NCBI GenBank assembly: GCA_002718095.1
Contig: PBDP01000010.1
Location: forward strand, 1-7,100
DNA from: Chloroflexota bacterium
GTDB taxonomy: Bacteria > Chloroflexota > Dehalococcoidia > Lucifugimonadales > UBA826
Length of the DNA: 7,100 nucleotides
Reading direction: 5' to 3'
Both the position numbers and the translations under genes were made by a program. Below, one piece after another: positions 4,169 through 7,100 of the stretch. How positions within the stretch are numbered: position 1 is the first letter of the stretch; every line of letters begins with the position of its first letter. The notes under the pieces were generated by a model, which was given only the letters and a program-made list of their open reading frames with translations, did not search any database and was not told the DNA's origin.

Positions 4169-5620
4169 ATGGTGAATATGCAAGATAGATATCCATTCCC
4201 AGAACTTCCTAAAACTAAGATTGTTTGTACTTTAGGTCCTTCAACAAATAATCCTACAATTCTAACCCAAATGATTGAATCTGGTATGAATGTTGCTAGG
4301 CTTAATATGTCTCATGGTGATTTAGTAACACACAAAAGCTATGTAGATATGGTTAGAGATATTTCTAATGACTTATCTATTCCAGTTGGGCTAATGGTAG
4401 ATGTTCCTGGTGCTAAATATAGAACCGGTTCATTGAAATCTGGTGGGATAACTTTGAAAGAAGGAAATTCCTTTGTTTTGTCCAGCGATATATTTGTAGG
4501 TAACAATGAACGAGTATCAATTATTCCCTCAGGCTTTCATAAAGATGCAGACGTTGGAAGAACGGTATTGGTTGATGATGGAAATATTGAGCTTGAAGTC
4601 CTATCTGTCAAATCGAATGATGTTACATGTAAAGTTGTTAGGGGAGGACCTCTTACTAAGGGTAGGGGAGTTGTAACACCTGGGAAATCCCCTTCTCAAG
4701 TTTTTCCTGATGATAAGGCAGTTGAATGTTTAAATTTTGCATCTTCTGTTGATGCTGATTTTGTTGCACTTTCTAATGTTATTGATGCAGATAATATAAA
4801 AACTGCTCGTGACATATTAAAAAATAACAACGGACATAACCCTATTATTATCTCTAAAATAGAACGTTCTGAAGCAATAGATAATATTGCCTCAATAGTA
4901 GAAGAAACAGATGCAATAATGGTTGCTAGGGGTGATATGGGTGTTGAATTACCTTTGAATAGAGTTCCAATAATACAAAAAGATTTAATAAGAAGAAGTA
5001 ATGAGGTAGGGAAACCAGTTATTACAGCTACTCAGATGTTGGAATCCATGATAACTTCAGCCTCTCCTACTAGAGCAGAAGTGACTGATGTAGCTAATGC
5101 TGTTTATGACGGATCTGATGCCGTAATGTTGTCAGCTGAAACTTCTATAGGTCAATATCCATTAGAAGCGGTAAGAGTTATGGTTAATGTTGCATTAGAA
5201 GCTGAAAAAGCTTTACCTTATCAATTTATGATGAACACTCGTCATAAGCAATTGGAATCAGAGGTTGATGATGCGGTAAGTTTTGCAGCTTCTCAAACTT
5301 CAAACACATTAGATGCTAGTTTAATAATAGCTTTTACCGAAACAGGAGTAGCAGCTGGTAGAGTTTCTAGATATAGACCTAAAGCAAAAATACTTGCATT
5401 AACCCCTTCACAGAAGGTTCAAAATTTGCTTACATTATATTGGGGTGTCTTCCCGTTAGTTGTTAGTAAGGTAGAAGATGTCGATGATTTGTTTGCTATT
5501 GGGGAACAGGAAGCTAGAAATATTTTAAATCGAGATCCCCATATGGTGATTTTAGTTGCAGGTACTCCAATAGGAGTTCCTGGTACGACTAATATGCTGA
5601 GAATTTTGAATTTAAATTAA
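4169..5620 (+). CDS. pyk: Pyruvate kinase, divergent form (483 aa)
   Basis: Converts phosphoenolpyruvate and ADP to pyruvate and ATP in the last step of glycolysis (cytosol). Domains are complete: A barrel start with TKIVCTLGPST (16-26) and ARLNMSHG (43-50); B lid at about 88-165; A barrel continuing with ISKIE (Lys230, Glu232), MVARGDMGVE (Asp256), TATQMLESM (Thr288) and PTRAE; C domain at about 350-483 ending GVPGTTNMLRIL. Catalytic Lys, metal-binding Glu/Asp and Thr are all present. Unusual points: the usual D-x-x-GPxIRxG is DVPGAKYRTG (78-87), SFVR after the B domain is SNVI (202-205), and the usual EKD segment reads FPDDK. Lys83 occupies the position whose Lys marks potassium-independent pyruvate kinases. 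No SD precedes ATG 4169; ATG 4178 is an alternative. cysS follows after 16 bases. Confidence 0.95.
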   Translation: MVNMQDRYPFPELPKTKIVCTLGPSTNNPTILTQMIESGMNVARLNMSHGDLVTHKSYVDMVRDISNDLSIPVGLMVDVPGAKYRTGSLKSGGITLKEGNSFVLSSDIFVGNNERVSIIPSGFHKDADVGRTVLVDDGNIELEVLSVKSNDVTCKVVRGGPLTKGRGVVTPGKSPSQVFPDDKAVECLNFASSVDADFVALSNVIDADNIKTARDILKNNNGHNPIIISKIERSEAIDNIASIVEETDAIMVARGDMGVELPLNRVPIIQKDLIRRSNEVGKPVITATQMLESMITSASPTRAEVTDVANAVYDGSDAVMLSAETSIGQYPLEAVRVMVNVALEAEKALPYQFMMNTRHKQLESEVDDAVSFAASQTSNTLDASLIIAFTETGVAAGRVSRYRPKAKILALTPSQKVQNLLTLYWGVFPLVVSKVEDVDDLFAIGEQEARNILNRDPHMVILVAGTPIGVPGTTNMLRILNLN

Positions 5621-5636
5621 TTAAATAGGTTATAAA

Positions 5637-7100
5637 TTGCTTAGTCTGTACAATACTGTTAACAGAAAAAAAGAGATTCTTACTCCTGTTAATGAGGGTC
5701 GTTTTTCGATGTATACATGCGGACCGACTGTTTATCGTGATGCCCATATAGGTAATATGCGTTCATATTTGATGTCTGATTGGATAAAAAGGCGCATGTT
5801 GTTTTCTGGGTATCAAGTCATTCATGTGAAAAATATTACAGACGTTGGTCATATGCGACAGGAGATTTTAGAACAGGGTGAAGACAAGATGATTGCTTCG
5901 GCTATTGCTGAAGGTAAAACAACTCAAGAGATAGCTGAGTTTTATACTAATAGATTTTTAAATGATGAGAAGATATTAAATATAATTCCTGCTAATTATT
6001 TTCCAAAAGCTACGGATCATATAGAAGAAATGATAACTATCATTGATGATTTGATCTCTAAAGGATTTGCTTATGAAATAGATTCTAATGTGTATTTTCA
6101 AGTAGATAAATTTGAAAATTATGGAAAACTGTCAGGTAATATTCATGATTCACAGCTCCTTGAAGCAATGAGAATTGATACTGACCCCAATAAGAAAGAC
6201 CCACGCGATTTCACATTATGGAAAAATGCAGAACCAGGTCGTGAATTGAAATGGAAGAGTCCTTGGGGTGACGGATTTCCAGGATGGCACATAGAATGCT
6301 CTGCAATGTCTATAAAGTATTTGGGTAATTATTTTGACTTGCATACAGGAGGAGTCGATAATATTTTTCCTCATCATGAAGGTGAGATTGCTCAATCAGA
6401 ATCTTTTTTGAATTGCTCTTTTGTCTCTCATTGGGTTCATGGCCAGCACCTTCTTGCTGATGGGGTAAAAATGTCCAAGTCTGCTCAAAATGCATATATA
6501 CTGTCTGATTTGTCAGATAGAAATATCGACCCAATGTCATTTCGATATCTTTGCATGACTGCTAGGTATAGAACAAGATTAAATTTCACTTTTACATCTT
6601 TAAAAGCTTCAGAAACGGCTTTAAATAGATTGAAAAGACTTTATGTGTCTTGGTCGCAAGACTCTTCAAAGCTTACATCGGAAATTTTGTCGGATATGTC
6701 AGACTGGGAAGGTAAATTTATTTCTAAGATTGATGATGACTTAAACTTACCTGAGGCTGTTTCTATTGTTTGGGCACTCACTGAATCGTCGATGCCAGGT
6801 TCTGCAAAATATAATCTTATGAATAAATTTGATGAGATTTTAGGACTTAATCTGTCTAAGACTCTGAATATGTACCAACTTCCTGTTGCTGTTAAAAAAG
6901 ATCTTGATGAAAGATCAGATTTGAGGTCTACAGGAAAATTTGATGAGGCTGATTTTATTAGAAACCAATTAGGGATTAAAGGTTATAAAATACACGACGT
7001 TTCCTCGGGTAAATATCTGGCAAGATTAAAAGATCCGTCTGAACTTCGAGATGAAAAATGGGAAACCATATCTTCCTCCTCTAATGTTTTATCTAATATA
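5637..7100 (+). CDS. cysS: Cysteinyl-tRNA synthetase, 3' end outside window (488+ aa)
   Basis: Class I synthetase that charges tRNA-Cys with cysteine. Residues are numbered from TTG 5637. The N-terminus [13 protein letters not shown] matches the family start exactly, Cys28 lies in [12 protein letters not shown] is at 37-40, WHIECSAMS carries Cys221, PHHEGE carries His246 and Glu250, and KMSKS is at 278-282; Cys28, Cys221, His246 and Glu250 are the four zinc ligands that select cysteine. The small helical C-terminal region with [10 protein letters not shown] is present. The start must be TTG: a stop at 5622-5624 lies just upstream, no ATG occurs until Met25, and AGG sits 7 bases before the TTG. 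The reading frame is still open at 7100, at least 25 residues beyond where typical CysS (about 460 aa) ends, so a C-terminal extension is present. Co-transcription with pyk is likely. Confidence 0.96.
   Translation, partial: MLSLYNTVNRKKEILTPVNEGRFSMYTCGPTVYRDAHIGNMRSYLMSDWIKRRMLFSGYQVIHVKNITDVGHMRQEILEQGEDKMIASAIAEGKTTQEIAEFYTNRFLNDEKILNIIPANYFPKATDHIEEMITIIDDLISKGFAYEIDSNVYFQVDKFENYGKLSGNIHDSQLLEAMRIDTDPNKKDPRDFTLWKNAEPGRELKWKSPWGDGFPGWHIECSAMSIKYLGNYFDLHTGGVDNIFPHHEGEIAQSESFLNCSFVSHWVHGQHLLADGVKMSKSAQNAYILSDLSDRNIDPMSFRYLCMTARYRTRLNFTFTSLKASETALNRLKRLYVSWSQDSSKLTSEILSDMSDWEGKFISKIDDDLNLPEAVSIVWALTESSMPGSAKYNLMNKFDEILGLNLSKTLNMYQLPVAVKKDLDERSDLRSTGKFDEADFIRNQLGIKGYKIHDVSSGKYLARLKDPSELRDEKWETISSSSNVLSNI

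Noticed and set aside
6310-6540. Minus-strand frame of 76 codons within cysS
   Set aside because: It is antisense to the zinc-site and KMSKS region of cysS and has no features of its own.

Overview
This is an AT-rich bacterial chromosomal segment. It carries core genes (pyruvate kinase, cysteinyl-tRNA synthetase, RNase P RNA, tRNA-Trp, a C4 zinc-ribbon coiled-coil protein) next to a small accessory patch. The type-A RNase P RNA, the encoded tRNA CCA end, the Shine-Dalgarno sites and the GTG/TTG starts all indicate a bacterium. A low-GC, streamlined, possibly marine lineage would fit; a Chloroflexota (SAR202/Dehalococcoidia-like) source is my best guess and an actinobacterial one is an alternative. 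No marker in the window settles this.

Left region (1-1531): no recognisable core gene. It holds a possible 29-residue membrane peptide that stops one base before a 152-residue multi-pass membrane protein (both +), then a convergent 182-residue single-anchor or lipoprotein-like protein (-). Neither of the two larger proteins is recognised. Tandem AGTCCA repeats lie near both sides of this patch, and an identical 11-base direct repeat lies outside each set. That order (outer repeat, inner arm-like repeats) resembles a small integrated element next to tRNA-Trp, but no integrase is visible.

Middle region (1532-4061, all minus strand; order of transcription is right to left): a GTG-started COG1579-type coiled-coil/zinc-ribbon gene with a good promoter and SD; 4 bases after it a serine-recombinase-family gene whose catalytic domain has lost its signature residues while the DNA-binding and zinc-ribbon parts look intact; then rnpB with its own extended -10 promoter; then tRNA-Trp(CCA) only 10 bases after the end of rnpB. 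The last two are probably co-transcribed, so RNase P would cut a transcript carrying its own RNA.

Right region (4062-7100, plus strand): a divergent intergenic region with overlapping -10 elements and a perfect 7+3+7 dyad, a divergent-sequence pyruvate kinase gene without an SD, and 16 bases later a TTG-started cysS that runs off the window. pyk and cysS are probably one operon. The most interesting points are the apparently inactivated, housekeeping-embedded recombinase, the rnpB-tRNA pair, and the repeat-bounded patch.
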